Positions 21,316 through 32,637 of a stretch of DNA of 64,000 nt are shown here, piece by piece. The position numbers and the translations under genes are program-made. Under the pieces are notes generated by a model. The model did no database searches. It had not been told where the DNA came from and saw only the letters and a program-made list of their open reading frames with translations. The stretch spans positions 2,728,001 to 2,792,000 of the forward strand of contig NZ_FOZD01000001.1 of assembly GCF_900113185.1 (NCBI RefSeq), given 5' to 3'. Numbering within the stretch: the first letter of the stretch is position 1; each line of letters begins with the position of its first letter. This stretch comes from Agromyces sp. CF514. GTDB lineage: Bacteria > Actinomycetota > Actinomycetes > Actinomycetales > Microbacteriaceae.

Positions 21316-21403
21316 CTGGATCCCCCTCCGGTGGTTCGGTTCAACACGGTCGGTACGTCGGTTCGTCGGGGGCTTCGGGGCGTCGTCGGTCGTCTGCTGA
21401 TCG

Positions 21404-21994
21404 TCAGTGTGTCGTCGGCGTCGGGAGCGAGTCGGTGATCGGGGGCGTCGCGGGTTCGACCGGGTCGACGGCCACGGCCCCGCCGAGTCCAGCCCCCTGA
21501 CCGCCCACGGGTGCAGTCTCCCCCGCCGGCTGCTCGGTCACGAGCGGCACGCCGCTGATCAGCGAATTGGGAACCAGGGCTGCGGATGCCGCGACCCCGC
21601 CGCCCGCGGCCGTCGGCTGGCCGAGCACGGCACCGTCGCTGAGTCGCAGGAACACCGGGTTCGCGTTCGGCACCATGCCGAGCGCCTCGGCGTTGCCGGC
21701 GAGGTACTGCGGGGACTGCACGCGGTCGAGGTCCTCTGCGAGCGTCTGCTGCTGCCGGGAGAGCTTCGCCTGGCTGAGCTGGTATCCGTCGATCTCGTAG
21801 GCGCCCTGGGTGACGGCGATCGACAGCATGAGCTGCGCGAGCGCGATGACCGCCACACCTCCCACCGCGATGACCGCGTAGGCGAGTCGCGGCTTCGACC
21901 TGGCTGCGCGATCGGGAGCGGGGCGCAGGACCTCGGGGATCCAGGCGCGCCGCCGGATCGGACTCGGTGCACTCTGCGCGGGAAGGGCGCTCAC
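21404..21994 (-). CDS. ftsL: FtsL-like septum protein
   Basis: A 196-aa bitopic protein. A basic cytoplasmic N-terminus (1-38) precedes one membrane helix (about 39-60, LAYAVIAVGGVAVIALAQLM). A short coiled coil follows (about 70-100, YQLSQAKLSRQQQTLAEDLD), then a Gly/Ala/Pro-rich extracytoplasmic tail. Sequence similarity among FtsL proteins is weak; the assignment rests on topology and position between rsmH and ftsI. The GTG start overlaps the rsmH stop by 4 bases (GTGA). The approximately 100-residue tail is longer than in model FtsL proteins. Confidence 0.85.
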   Translation of the reverse strand: MSALPAQSAPSPIRRRAWIPEVLRPAPDRAARSKPRLAYAVIAVGGVAVIALAQLMLSIAVTQGAYEIDGYQLSQAKLSRQQQTLAEDLDRVQSPQYLAGNAEALGMVPNANPVFLRLSDGAVLGQPTAAGGGVAASAALVPNSLISGVPLVTEQPAGETAPVGGQGAGLGGAVAVDPVEPATPPITDSLPTPTTH

Positions 21995-22944
21995 GTCGCA
22001 CTCCTCACTCGCTCGGCCGCGCGCAGGCGCACGGGCTTGGCCCGGGGGTTCTCGGCCTGTTCGGCCTCGCTCGCGAGTTCGGCGCCACGCACCAGCAGCT
22101 TGAACTGCGGACGGTGCTCGGGCAGCTCCATCGGCAGGTCGGCGGGTGCCGACGAGGTCGAGGCGGCCTGCAGCACGCGCTTGACGATGCGGTCCTCGAG
22201 CGACTGGTACGCGAGCACGACGATCCGGCCCCCGACGCTCAACGCGTCGAGTGCGGCGGGCATCGCCCGCTGCAGCACCGACAGCTCCTCGTTGACCTCG
22301 ATGCGCAGCGCCTGGAAGACGCGCTTGGCAGGGTGCCCCTGCCGCTGCACGGCCACCGGGGTCGCGTCGTGGATGATCGACACGAGCTCGGCGGATCGGA
22401 GGATCGGCTCGGTCTCGCGGGCCTTCACGATCGCCTTCGCGTATCGCCCGGCGAGCTTCTCCTCGCCGAAGTCCTGGAAGATGTGGCGGAGCTCGGTCTC
22501 GCTGTAGGTGGCGATGATGTCGGCCGCCGTGCGTCCGGTCGTGCCGTCCATGCGCATGTCGAGCGGCGCGTCCTTCGAGTACGCGAACCCGCGCTCGGCG
22601 CGGTCGAGCTGCAGCGACGAGACGCCGAGGTCGAAGAGCACGCCGTCGACCTCGTCGAATCCCTCGGAGGCGATCGCGTCGAGGATGCCGTCGTAGACCG
22701 TGTGCACGAATCGTGCGCGGTCGCCGAAGCGGGCCAGGCGTTCGCGCGCGATCGCCAGTGCGTCGGTGTCGCGGTCGAGGCCGATCACCGTGAGCGACGG
22801 GAAGCGCTCGAGCATCGCAGCCGTGTGGCCGCCCATGCCGAGCGTCGCGTCGACGACGACCGCGCCGTCGCGTCCGAGCGCCGGCGAGAGGAGCTCGAGC
22901 GTGCGCTCGAGCATGACGGGTGTGTGGATGCGTTCGATGTCCAT
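21991..22944 (-). CDS. rsmH: 16S rRNA (cytosine(1402)-N(4))-methyltransferase
   Basis: RsmH (MraW) methylates N4 of C1402 in 16S rRNA with S-adenosylmethionine; 317 aa. It begins IERIHTPVMLERTLELLSP. The SAM loop is VVDATLGMGGHTAAMLERFP, and VDGVLFDLGVSSLQLDRAERGFAY carries the family signature. ILRSAELVSIIHDA and RIVVLAYQSLEDRIVKRVLQ are also typical. It lies 103 bases after mraZ and overlaps ftsL by 4 bases. This is the second gene of the classic dcw cluster. Confidence 0.97.
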   Translation of the reverse strand: MDIERIHTPVMLERTLELLSPALGRDGAVVVDATLGMGGHTAAMLERFPSLTVIGLDRDTDALAIARERLARFGDRARFVHTVYDGILDAIASEGFDEVDGVLFDLGVSSLQLDRAERGFAYSKDAPLDMRMDGTTGRTAADIIATYSETELRHIFQDFGEEKLAGRYAKAIVKARETEPILRSAELVSIIHDATPVAVQRQGHPAKRVFQALRIEVNEELSVLQRAMPAALDALSVGGRIVVLAYQSLEDRIVKRVLQAASTSSAPADLPMELPEHRPQFKLLVRGAELASEAEQAENPRAKPVRLRAAERVRSAT

Positions 22945-23047
22945 GATGCCTCCGGGATCGTGTCCGACGGATTCCGATGCCCATCCGTTCGTCCTGTTGC
23001 GGGGAAGTGCAGCAGGCGCGTACGGCTGGGAGTCGCAACCCGTCGGG

Positions 23048-23479
23048 CTAGAAGAGCCCGGGAATCACCTCCTCCGCCGTCTCTGCGAAGGCCGCCTCCT
23101 GTTCGGCGAGGTACGTCTGCCACGCCGTGGCATCCCAGATCTCGACCCTGCTGCCCGCACCGATGACCGCGAGGTCTCGGCCGAGGCCCGCATAGCTGCG
23201 AAGCGCTGCTGGGACGGTGACCCGGTGCTGCTTGTCGGGGGTCTCCGCTGAGGCGCCCGACAGGAAGACGCGCATGTAGTCGCGCGCCTGCTTGCTCGTC
23301 ACGGGGGCTTGGCGGATCTTCTCGTTCATCTGCTCGAACTCCCTCGCGCTGAACACGTAGATGCAGCGCTCCTGCCCGCGCGTGAGCACGAGACCGGTCG
23401 AGAGTTCGTCCCGGAATTTGGCCGGAAGAATGACGCGGCCCTTCTCGTCGAGCTTCGGCTCGTAGGTCCCGAGGAACAC
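23048..23479 (-). CDS. mraZ: Transcriptional regulator MraZ
   Basis: MraZ is a 143-aa double AbrB-like (SpoVT-fold) DNA-binding protein that represses the dcw operon promoter. Two repeats each carry the family motif: [20 protein letters not shown] in the first, and [20 protein letters not shown] in the second. It starts at a GTG with a strong GGAGGAAAGG upstream. It is the first gene of the dcw cluster and faces a 341-base upstream region with MraZ-type repeats, consistent with autoregulation. Confidence 0.97.
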   Translation of the reverse strand: MFLGTYEPKLDEKGRVILPAKFRDELSTGLVLTRGQERCIYVFSAREFEQMNEKIRQAPVTSKQARDYMRVFLSGASAETPDKQHRVTVPAALRSYAGLGRDLAVIGAGSRVEIWDATAWQTYLAEQEAAFAETAEEVIPGLF

Positions 23480-23512
23480 CGCACCACCCCCTTTCCTCCG
23501 ACCAGGATCCAG

Positions 23513-23541
23513 GTAGCCCCACTTTACTCCACTCCCATCCC
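23513..23541 (-). promoter_or_regulatory. Candidate MraZ-binding box upstream of mraZ
   Basis: On the minus strand the sequence reads TGGGAG, then GTGGAGTAAA followed directly by GTGGGGCTAC. The two GTGG units are 10 bases apart, and the AAAGTGGGG core matches the published MraZ-box style of TGGG or AAAGTG repeats with 10-base periodicity. It ends about 34 bases upstream of the mraZ GTG, where it would overlap the promoter. TACCTG just downstream is a possible -10. Confidence 0.65.
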
Positions 23542-23767
23542 CCAGACAACGACAGGCCGACGATCGATGAGAAATCGGTGCCTCGAACCCCCGGAAGGAC
23601 GGGGATTCCGGGCGTGGAGGAGGGTGGAGGGATATGCGCGCGTCGAGGAGGAATCACGTCGTCCGCGCGCCCTGAACGCGCCGGATGCCGCCTTCAGCCG
23701 CGCGTCGTCAGCGCCGCCGACGACCGGGAGGACCGCCGATCAGCACGATCTCGCCGGAGGGCGCACG

Positions 23768-23797
23768 AAAAACGGGCCGATCCGAAGATCGACCCGT
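23768..23797 (-). terminator. Rho-independent terminator of the DUF3040 gene
   Basis: On the minus strand an 11-bp stem (one G-U pair) closes a UUCG tetraloop and is followed immediately by TTTTT. It lies 24 bases past the DUF3040 stop codon, in the correct orientation. It is the only classical hairpin-plus-U-run terminator in the window; the others lack a U-run. Confidence 0.9.
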
Positions 23798-23820
23798 CGA
23801 CGGTGGAGGAACGTGGAGGA

Positions 23821-24210
23821 CTAGTCGCCGCGCTCCTGGCGGCGGTCCCATCGTTCGTTGAGGCGGTCCATGAACCCGGCGGACTGGCCGCCCTGGGGCT
23901 TGCCGGACTTCGATGCGCCCTCCTCGGGCGCCGGAGCGGCTGCCCCGCGCTTGCCGGGCGTGATGGCCACGAGCACGCCGGCGAACATCATCGCGAAACC
24001 GATGATGCCGACGATGAGCATCTGCAGCGCCACCCCTGCGATCAACGCACCGGCGCCGACCACGGCGAGCAGGACACCGAGCACGATCGCTCGGTAGTTC
24101 GGGCGTCGCCCACGGCCTCCCCCGACCGCATGTACGAAGTCCGCATCGTTGCGGTAGAGGTTCCGCTCCATCTCCTCGAGAAGACGTTGCTCCTGCTCTG
24201 AAAGCGGCAT
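23821..24210 (-). CDS. DUF3040 membrane protein
   Basis: A 129-aa protein of the actinobacterial DUF3040 family. The N-terminus PLSEQEQRLLEEMERNLY is the family signature. Two membrane helices follow (about 43-62 and 66-84), then a basic/Pro tail. A good ribosome site (GAGGGG) precedes the ATG. Members often lie next to dcw clusters in actinobacteria; function unknown. It is divergent from the polyprenyl synthase gene, with 74 bases between the starts. Confidence 0.9.
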   Translation of the reverse strand: MPLSEQEQRLLEEMERNLYRNDADFVHAVGGGRGRRPNYRAIVLGVLLAVVGAGALIAGVALQMLIVGIIGFAMMFAGVLVAITPGKRGAAAPAPEEGASKSGKPQGGQSAGFMDRLNERWDRRQERGD

Positions 24211-24284
24211 CTCTTTCCCCTCAGGCTCGGGACCGACGCATCCGTGGCCATTCTAGCGCCGCGCGGCCTCGGTAGGCTAGGCGG

Positions 24285-25397
24285 GTGGCTCAAGGTTCTC
24301 GACTCGTCGATCTGGTTCAAGCGCGCATCGATGGGTTCGTCGACGAGCGCAGCACCATTCTCCGCTCGATCACGACCGAGCTGGCGCCGCTCGACCAGTT
24401 CTCAAGGCGCTTTCTCAGCGGGGGCAAGCGCTTCCGGGCACTGTTCTGCTACTGGGGCTGGGCGGCCGTGGTCGGGCAGGGATTCGACCCGTTCGGAGGC
24501 GAGGCGGAACGCGACGCGTTCCCGGTCGTCTCGGCCGCCTCGGCGCTCGAGGTGTTCCACGCGGCGGCCCTCGTGCACGACGACATCATCGACAACTCCG
24601 ACACCCGCCGCGGAGCCCCGGCCGCGCACCGACTGTTCGAGGCGCTGCACGCCGAGGCAGGCTGGCTCCGCAGCAGCGACGAGTTCGGACGCGCGTCGGC
24701 GATCCTCCTCGGGGACCTGCTGCTCGGGTGGAGCGACGAGCTGCTCGACGAGGGCCTCGACGCGCTCCCCGATCGCGTCGCCGCACGGGCCGCTCGCGCG
24801 GAGTTCGTGCGTATGCGCACCGAGGTGACCGCCGGCCAGTACCTCGACATCCTCGCCGAGCAGTCCTGGCACACGCGTCGCGACGACGAGCAGCGCGCGA
24901 CCGCCGAACGCGTCATCACCTACAAGGCCGCGAAGTACTCGGTCGAGTCGCCCCTCGCGCTCGGCGGGCTCATCGGCGGCGGCACGGCGGCGCAGATCGA
25001 CGCGCTGCGCGCGTTCGGGCTGCCGCTGGGCATGGCCTACCAGCTGCGCGACGACCTCCTCGGCGTGTTCGGCGACCCCGCGGTCACCGGCAAGCCGAGC
25101 GGAGACGACCTGCGCGAGGGCAAGCGCACCATGCTCGTCGCGATCGCGCGCGAGCGGCTCGCGCACGGCCCGCGCAACCTGCTCGACGAACTGCTCGGCG
25201 ACCCCGAGCTCAGCGAGGCCCAGATCCGGATGCTGCAGCGCACCATCACCGAGACCGGCGCGGTCGACGAGATCGAGTCCATGATCGCCGCCGAGGTCGG
25301 TCAGGCCCGGTCCGCGCTCGAGGACGCGCCGCTGAGCGCCGCGGCTCGCACCGAGCTCGCCTCGCTCGCGACGACCGTCAGCCGCCGCAGCAGCTGA
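24285..25397 (+). CDS. Polyprenyl diphosphate synthase (IdsA type)
   Basis: A 370-aa trans-isoprenyl diphosphate synthase that condenses isopentenyl units, probably to geranylgeranyl or a longer diphosphate. SGGKRFRALFCYWGW carries the conserved GGKR. The first Asp-rich motif is VHDDIIDNSDTRRG and the second is YQLRDDLLGVFGD. It starts at a GTG that lies 6 bases after TAGGCT, so the transcript is probably leaderless. The neighbouring Rv2175c-like and kinase genes reproduce the mycobacterial idsA2 - Rv2175c - pknL neighbourhood. It is separate from crtE in the carotenoid operon. Confidence 0.92.
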   Translation: MAQGSRLVDLVQARIDGFVDERSTILRSITTELAPLDQFSRRFLSGGKRFRALFCYWGWAAVVGQGFDPFGGEAERDAFPVVSAASALEVFHAAALVHDDIIDNSDTRRGAPAAHRLFEALHAEAGWLRSSDEFGRASAILLGDLLLGWSDELLDEGLDALPDRVAARAARAEFVRMRTEVTAGQYLDILAEQSWHTRRDDEQRATAERVITYKAAKYSVESPLALGGLIGGGTAAQIDALRAFGLPLGMAYQLRDDLLGVFGDPAVTGKPSGDDLREGKRTMLVAIARERLAHGPRNLLDELLGDPELSEAQIRMLQRTITETGAVDEIESMIAAEVGQARSALEDAPLSAAARTELASLATTVSRRSS

Positions 25398-25751
25398 TCA
25401 GGCGAGCGCCTGGGCGACGCGCCGCACTTCGGCCTTGCGTCCGGCGAGCAGCGCCGCGATGGGCGAGACGCCCAAGCTGTCGTCTTCGTTCAGCAGCCAG
25501 TCGAGCGCCTCGGCGTCGCTGAACCCGCCGTCGCCGAGCACCATGATCGTGCCGTGGAGCTCGGGCAGCGGGTGGCCGTCCTTGATGAACACGGCGGGGA
25601 CCTTGAGCACGCCGTCGATGCGGGCGGCGAGCAGGTGCCGGTCGTCGATGAGCCGACGCACCCGGCTGGGGGTCGAATCGAAGAGCTCGACGAGGTCGGG
25701 CACGGTCAGCCACTCGGTCGCGGTCGGATCGGTCGAAGTCGCATCGGTCAC
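25398..25751 (-). CDS. Rv2175c-like DNA-binding protein
   Basis: A 117-aa protein matching the actinobacterial Rv2175c family: a winged helix-turn-helix (LTVPDLVELFDSTPSRVRRL, then IDDRHLLAARIDGVLKVPA) and a C-terminal domain (GTIMVLGDGGFSDAEALDWL). In Mycobacterium tuberculosis the homolog is phosphorylated by the adjacent kinase PknL, which lowers its DNA binding. Here the PASTA kinase lies about 1.5 kb away. The GTG start is 6 bases after a minus-strand TAGGCT, suggesting a leaderless mRNA. It is convergent and abutting with the polyprenyl synthase gene (stop to stop). Confidence 0.9.
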   Translation of the reverse strand: MTDATSTDPTATEWLTVPDLVELFDSTPSRVRRLIDDRHLLAARIDGVLKVPAVFIKDGHPLPELHGTIMVLGDGGFSDAEALDWLLNEDDSLGVSPIAALLAGRKAEVRRVAQALA

Positions 25752-25923
25752 CGCTCCAGCCTAGCCAGAGCGCCCATCGACGCGGTACCCGCCGATCGAT
25801 GCACGCACGCCGCGCTGCCGGTTCCGCGGACGGCTCCGACGGACACGCGCGCATGTCGTTGACACGTCCACCCTGCTGTGGAACGGTGTCGCCAAGCCGA
25901 TGGGGGTCGGACGAGGGGGCGAC

Positions 25924-27087
<1,164 letters not shown>

Positions 27088-27210
27088 GGCCGTCGCCCCG
27101 GCCCGACCGCCTCCCGCTGACCCCTCGGGTCGCATCACGAAGCGGTTTCGATCGCCGGGCGCACGGTGTGTAGTCAGCAAGAGGCATGAACGAGTTCGTA
27201 CACTCGTCTG

Positions 27211-29160
<1,950 letters not shown>

Positions 29161-29292
29161 GCCCGGCTGCCGGCAGCCGGTCCGGAGAGACGCATCCCTG
29201 GTCCGGCACGCGGCTCCAGGCTGTCCGCGGCTCGGGGCGAGGGTCTCGGGCAAGGGGGCCGCTGCGCGCTCTCGCGTCCGGCCGACCGACGA

Positions 29293-29331
29293 CGAAGGGC
29301 GCGGGCATCCGAGGATGCACCGCGCCCTTCG
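29293..29331. terminator. Bidirectional hairpin between pknL and DAHP synthase genes
   Basis: A long, almost perfect inverted repeat: CGAAGGGCGCGG and GCATCC on the left pair with GGATGC and CCGCGCCCTTCG on the right, with one bulged base and a GA loop. It lies between the convergent stops at 29160 and 29341, so it can terminate both transcripts. No U-run follows, as is common in actinobacteria. Confidence 0.85.
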
Positions 29332-29340
29332 CGAGCCCGA

Positions 29341-30711
29341 TCAGCGAGCCGACAGCTCCTCGGCCACCAGGAACGCGAGCTCGAGCGACTGCATGTGGTT
29401 CAGGCGAGGGTCGCAGAGCGACTCGTAGCGCGTGGCGAGGGTCGCCTCGTCGATGTGCTCGGAGCCGCCGAGGCACTCGGTGACGTCGTCTCCGGTGAGC
29501 TCGACGTGGATGCCGCCGGGGTACGTGCCTGCAGCGCGGTGCGCCTCGAAGAAGCCCTTGACCTCGTCGACGACGTCGTCGAAACGACGCGTCTTGTAGC
29601 CGTTCGGCGTGGTGATGCCGTTGCCGTGCATCGGGTCGGTGACCCAGAGCGGCGTGGCATCGCTCGCCTTGACGGCCTCGAGCAGCGGCGGCAGGCCGTC
29701 GCGGATCTTCGAGGCGCCCATGCGGGTGATGAAGGTGAGGCGGCCGGGCTCGCGGTTCGGGTCGAGCTTGTCGATGAGCTCGAGCATCGTCTCGGGCGAC
29801 GTCGTCGGGCCGAGCTTCACGCCGATCGGGTTGCGCACCCGCGACAGGAAGTCGACGTGCGCGCCGTCGAGTTCGCGCGTGCGCTCGCCGATCCAGATGA
29901 AGTGCGCCGACGTGTCGTACGGCGTGCCCGTACGCGAGTCGATACGCGTCATCGGGCGCTCGTAGTCCATGAGCAGGCCCTCGTGGCCGGTGTAGAACTC
30001 GGTGTGCTTGAGCGCCTCGAAGTCCGCGCCGCACGCGTCCATGAATCGCACGGCACGATCGATGTCGCGCGCCATGGTCTCGTACCGGGCGTTCGCCGGG
30101 TTCGCGGCGAATCCCTGGTTCCAGGAGTGCACCTGCCGCAGGTCGGCGAAGCCGCCCTGCGTGAACGCGCGGATGAGGTTCAGGGTCGACGCGGCCATGT
30201 GGTAGCCGCGCACGAGCCGGGCCGGGTCGGCGTTGCGCGACTCGGGCGTGAAGTCGTAGCCGTTCACGATGTCGCCGCGGTAGGCGGGCAGCGTGACGTC
30301 GCCACGGGTCTCGGTGTCGCTCGATCGGGGCTTGGCGAACTGCCCTGCCATGCGGCCCATCTTGACGACCGGCATCGACGCGCCGTACGTGAGCACGACG
30401 GCCATCTGCAGCACGGTCTTCACGCGGTTGCGGATCTGGTCGGCCGTGGCGCCCGCGAAGGTCTCGGCGCAGTCTCCGCCCTGCAGCAGGAACGCCTCGC
30501 CGCGCGAGGCCGCGGCCAGGCGGTCGCGCAGGTTGTCGACCTCGCCAGCGAACACCAGCGGCGGCAGCGAGGCGAGCTCGGCGGATGCCGCAGCGGCCGC
30601 GACGGCGTCTGGCCACTGCGGCTGCTGCTTGATCGGCAGTGTGCGCCAATAGTCGAGGCCGTCGATCACGGAGGGATCTGCATTGACGACGGGCTCGACG
30701 AGCTGTACCAC
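29341..30711 (-). CDS. Class II 3-deoxy-7-phosphoheptulonate (DAHP) synthase
   Basis: This enzyme condenses phosphoenolpyruvate and erythrose 4-phosphate in the first shikimate-pathway step. At about 456 aa it matches the plant-like type II enzyme (mycobacterial AroG, 462 aa). Motifs: AFLLQGGDCAETF, VLTYGASMPVVKMGRMAGQF, HFIWIGERTRELDGAHV and WVTDPMHGNGI. I prefer the GTG at 30709-30711, preceded by AGGA at 7 bases. A GTG at 30780 lies 9 bases after TAGGCT, so a leaderless longer form is possible. If the shorter start is right, the mRNA has a leader of about 70 bases with a GGCGC/GCGCC hairpin. Confidence 0.94.
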   Translation of the reverse strand: MVQLVEPVVNADPSVIDGLDYWRTLPIKQQPQWPDAVAAAAASAELASLPPLVFAGEVDNLRDRLAAASRGEAFLLQGGDCAETFAGATADQIRNRVKTVLQMAVVLTYGASMPVVKMGRMAGQFAKPRSSDTETRGDVTLPAYRGDIVNGYDFTPESRNADPARLVRGYHMAASTLNLIRAFTQGGFADLRQVHSWNQGFAANPANARYETMARDIDRAVRFMDACGADFEALKHTEFYTGHEGLLMDYERPMTRIDSRTGTPYDTSAHFIWIGERTRELDGAHVDFLSRVRNPIGVKLGPTTSPETMLELIDKLDPNREPGRLTFITRMGASKIRDGLPPLLEAVKASDATPLWVTDPMHGNGITTPNGYKTRRFDDVVDEVKGFFEAHRAAGTYPGGIHVELTGDDVTECLGGSEHIDEATLATRYESLCDPRLNHMQSLELAFLVAEELSAR

Positions 30712-30792
30712 GGGTATGTCCTGAGGGGTTCGGGGCGCTGTTGCGCCGTGAAATGACGATCGGCGACGCGAGCGCGCCACCGCAGATCGAGC

Positions 30793-31482
30793 CTACCCCG
30801 ATTGCGCGGCCCGCTGCTCGCGCACCGAGCTGGCGTACACGTCGACGTACTGCTGCCCGCTCAACGCACGGAGCGAGTGCACGAGCTCGTCGGTCACGGA
30901 CCGCAATACGAAGCGGTCGCCTTCGAGCCCCTCGAAGCGCGTGAAGTCGATCGGCGGTCCGATGATGATGCCGATGCGGCGCACCTTCGGCAGGCGCGTG
31001 CCGATGGGCATGACCTTCTCGGTGTCGATCATGGCCACCGGGATGACCGGCACACCCGCCTCGAGCACCATGCGGGCGACGCCCGTGCGACCGCGGTACA
31101 GCCGGGCGTCGGGGCTGCGGGTGCCCTCGGGGTAGATGCCGAGGATGCCCCCGCCGCCGAGCACGCGGAGTCCGGTCTCGAGCGACGCCTCGGAGGCCTT
31201 GCCGCCCGAACGGTCGATCGGCAGCTGGCCGGCGGCCTGGAAGAACATCTTCGTCGCCCAGCCCTTGAGTCCCTTGCCGGTGAAGTACTCGCTCTTCGCG
31301 AGGAACACGACCGGACGGTCGACGATGAGCGGCAGGAAGATCGAGTCGATGAACGACAGGTGGTTGCTGGCGAGCACCACGGGGCCGTCCTTCGGAACGT
31401 GCTCGAGCCCGACGACCCATGGCCGGAAGATCGCGAGGAGGATCGGTCCGACCACGATGTGCTTCATGATCCAGTAGAACAC
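30793..31482 (-). CDS. 1-acyl-sn-glycerol-3-phosphate acyltransferase (PlsC family)
   Basis: A 229-aa membrane-associated acyltransferase of phospholipid synthesis, transferring an acyl group to lysophosphatidate or a related acceptor. The catalytic block is SNHLSFIDSIFLPL (HX4D), with the later family blocks GWATKMFFQAAGQLPIDR and LGIYPEGTRSPDARL (EGTR). I chose the GTG at 31480-31482, which has AAGGAG 10 bases upstream. It lies between the glucokinase and DAHP synthase genes on the same strand, close enough to be co-transcribed with both. Confidence 0.92.
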   Translation of the reverse strand: MFYWIMKHIVVGPILLAIFRPWVVGLEHVPKDGPVVLASNHLSFIDSIFLPLIVDRPVVFLAKSEYFTGKGLKGWATKMFFQAAGQLPIDRSGGKASEASLETGLRVLGGGGILGIYPEGTRSPDARLYRGRTGVARMVLEAGVPVIPVAMIDTEKVMPIGTRLPKVRRIGIIIGPPIDFTRFEGLEGDRFVLRSVTDELVHSLRALSGQQYVDVYASSVREQRAAQSG

Positions 31483-31532
31483 CGCGCCGTGTCTCCTTCC
31501 GCTCGACCGCTCAACCCTACCGCCGCTGGGGT

Positions 31533-32486
31533 TCAGGCGTGCTCGGCCGCCCAGACGCGCGCGAGGTCGGCGGCGCCGACGACGCCGGCGTCGTTGACGA
31601 GCTCCGCGATCACGAAATCGGGCTCGGGGTGGTAGCCGCGCGCCGGGAGGTGCTCGAGGAAGGCCTCGCGGATCGGGCCGAGCAGCAGCTCGCCCGCCGC
31701 AGCGACGCCGCCGCCGAACACGAAGCGCTGCGGGTCGAGCACTGCGGAGATCGACGCCGCGGCCTCTCCGAGCCAGTGTCCGAGCTGTCGCAGCGCCGCG
31801 ATCGCTCCGGGATCCTCGGCCTGGATCATCTCGCCGACGATGCGGCCGTCGAGCGCGCCGTTCGCCTCGCGGGCGCGCGCCAGCTGCAGGCCGATGCCAC
31901 CGGCATCCGCGATCTCGTTGGCCATGCGGAGCAGTGCGCGGCCGGAGCCGTACATCTCGATGCACCCGCGCTGCCCGCACCCGCAGGGCAGGCCGCCCGG
32001 GACCACGCGCAGGTGGCCGAGCTCTGCGCCAGCGCCGAATCCGCCGCGGAACAGGTGGTCGCCCGCCACGATCGCCCCGCCGACGCCGGTGCCGATCGTC
32101 AGCATGACCATGTCGCTCACCATGCGGCCCGCTCCGAAGCGGAACTCGGCCCACCCGGCCGCGTTCGCGTCGTTGTCGACGACGACCGTCGCGCCGACCC
32201 TGGCCTCGAGCTTCGCCCGGAACGGCTCGTTGCGCCAGTCGATGTTCGGCGCGTAGTAGACCGTCGACTGCGCGGCGTCGATGAACCCGGCGGCGGCGAC
32301 GCCGACCACGACCTCCTCGGTCGCGCCGTCGGCGAGCGTGCGGATCATCTCGACGACCGCGTCTTCGAGGAGCTGCGCGTCGCCTGCGGGTGTCGGCACC
32401 CGTTCGCTGCGGACGATGCCGCCGGCCTCGTCGACCACCGCTCCCGCGATCTTGGTTCCGCCGATGTCGATGCCGATCGCGTGCAC
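31533..32486 (-). CDS. ROK-family glucokinase
   Basis: A 317-aa sugar kinase, most likely ATP- or polyphosphate-dependent glucokinase. The N-terminal phosphate motif is HAIGIDIGGTKIAGAVVDEA. TIGTGVGGAIVAGDHLFRGG and AELGHLRVVPGGLPCGCGQR carry the ROK signature with the zinc-binding cysteines (CGCGQRGC). I chose a GTG at 32484-32486, where homology starts, preceded by AAAGG. There is no helix-turn-helix, so it is a kinase rather than a ROK repressor. It is divergent from fadD. Confidence 0.93.
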   Translation of the reverse strand: MHAIGIDIGGTKIAGAVVDEAGGIVRSERVPTPAGDAQLLEDAVVEMIRTLADGATEEVVVGVAAAGFIDAAQSTVYYAPNIDWRNEPFRAKLEARVGATVVVDNDANAAGWAEFRFGAGRMVSDMVMLTIGTGVGGAIVAGDHLFRGGFGAGAELGHLRVVPGGLPCGCGQRGCIEMYGSGRALLRMANEIADAGGIGLQLARAREANGALDGRIVGEMIQAEDPGAIAALRQLGHWLGEAAASISAVLDPQRFVFGGGVAAAGELLLGPIREAFLEHLPARGYHPEPDFVIAELVNDAGVVGAADLARVWAAEHA

Positions 32487-32555
32487 GCTGGAGCGCCTTT
32501 CCGTTGGGCTTCGGGGAGGGGTGCTGGCCGCACGGCCGCTGAGATCCGAGGGCAA

Positions 32556-32572
32556 CCACTAGAGTGTAGTGG
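32556..32572. promoter_or_regulatory. Inverted repeat in the glucokinase-fadD divergent region
   Basis: CCACTA and TAGTGG form a perfect 6-bp inverted repeat with a 5-base spacer. It sits in the only intergenic space between the divergent glucokinase and acyl-CoA synthetase starts, about 65 bases upstream of the fadD GTG. The internal TAGAGT could also be a -10 box. It may be an operator for a fatty-acid or sugar regulator; which one is unknown. Confidence 0.45.
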
Positions 32573-32637
32573 ACCCGGACGTGTCCCTACCCGCGCTCGG
32601 ACGCCCCCCGCTCGACCCCGGTGCCGAAGGAGCTACC

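Larger units (their letters stand above)
23480..23820. promoter_or_regulatory. Gene-free 341-bp region upstream of mraZ
   Basis: This is the only gene-free stretch above 300 bases. Going upstream from mraZ it holds the minus-strand MraZ-type box (23513-23541) and a plus-strand pair of GTGGAGG units exactly 10 bases apart (starts at 23614 and 23624). After those come the DUF3040 terminator hairpin (23768-23797) and a second plus-strand pair of GTGGAGG units 10 bases apart (23803 and 23813). The last pair ends at the DUF3040 stop codon. No credible coding frame is seen. Confidence 0.7.
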
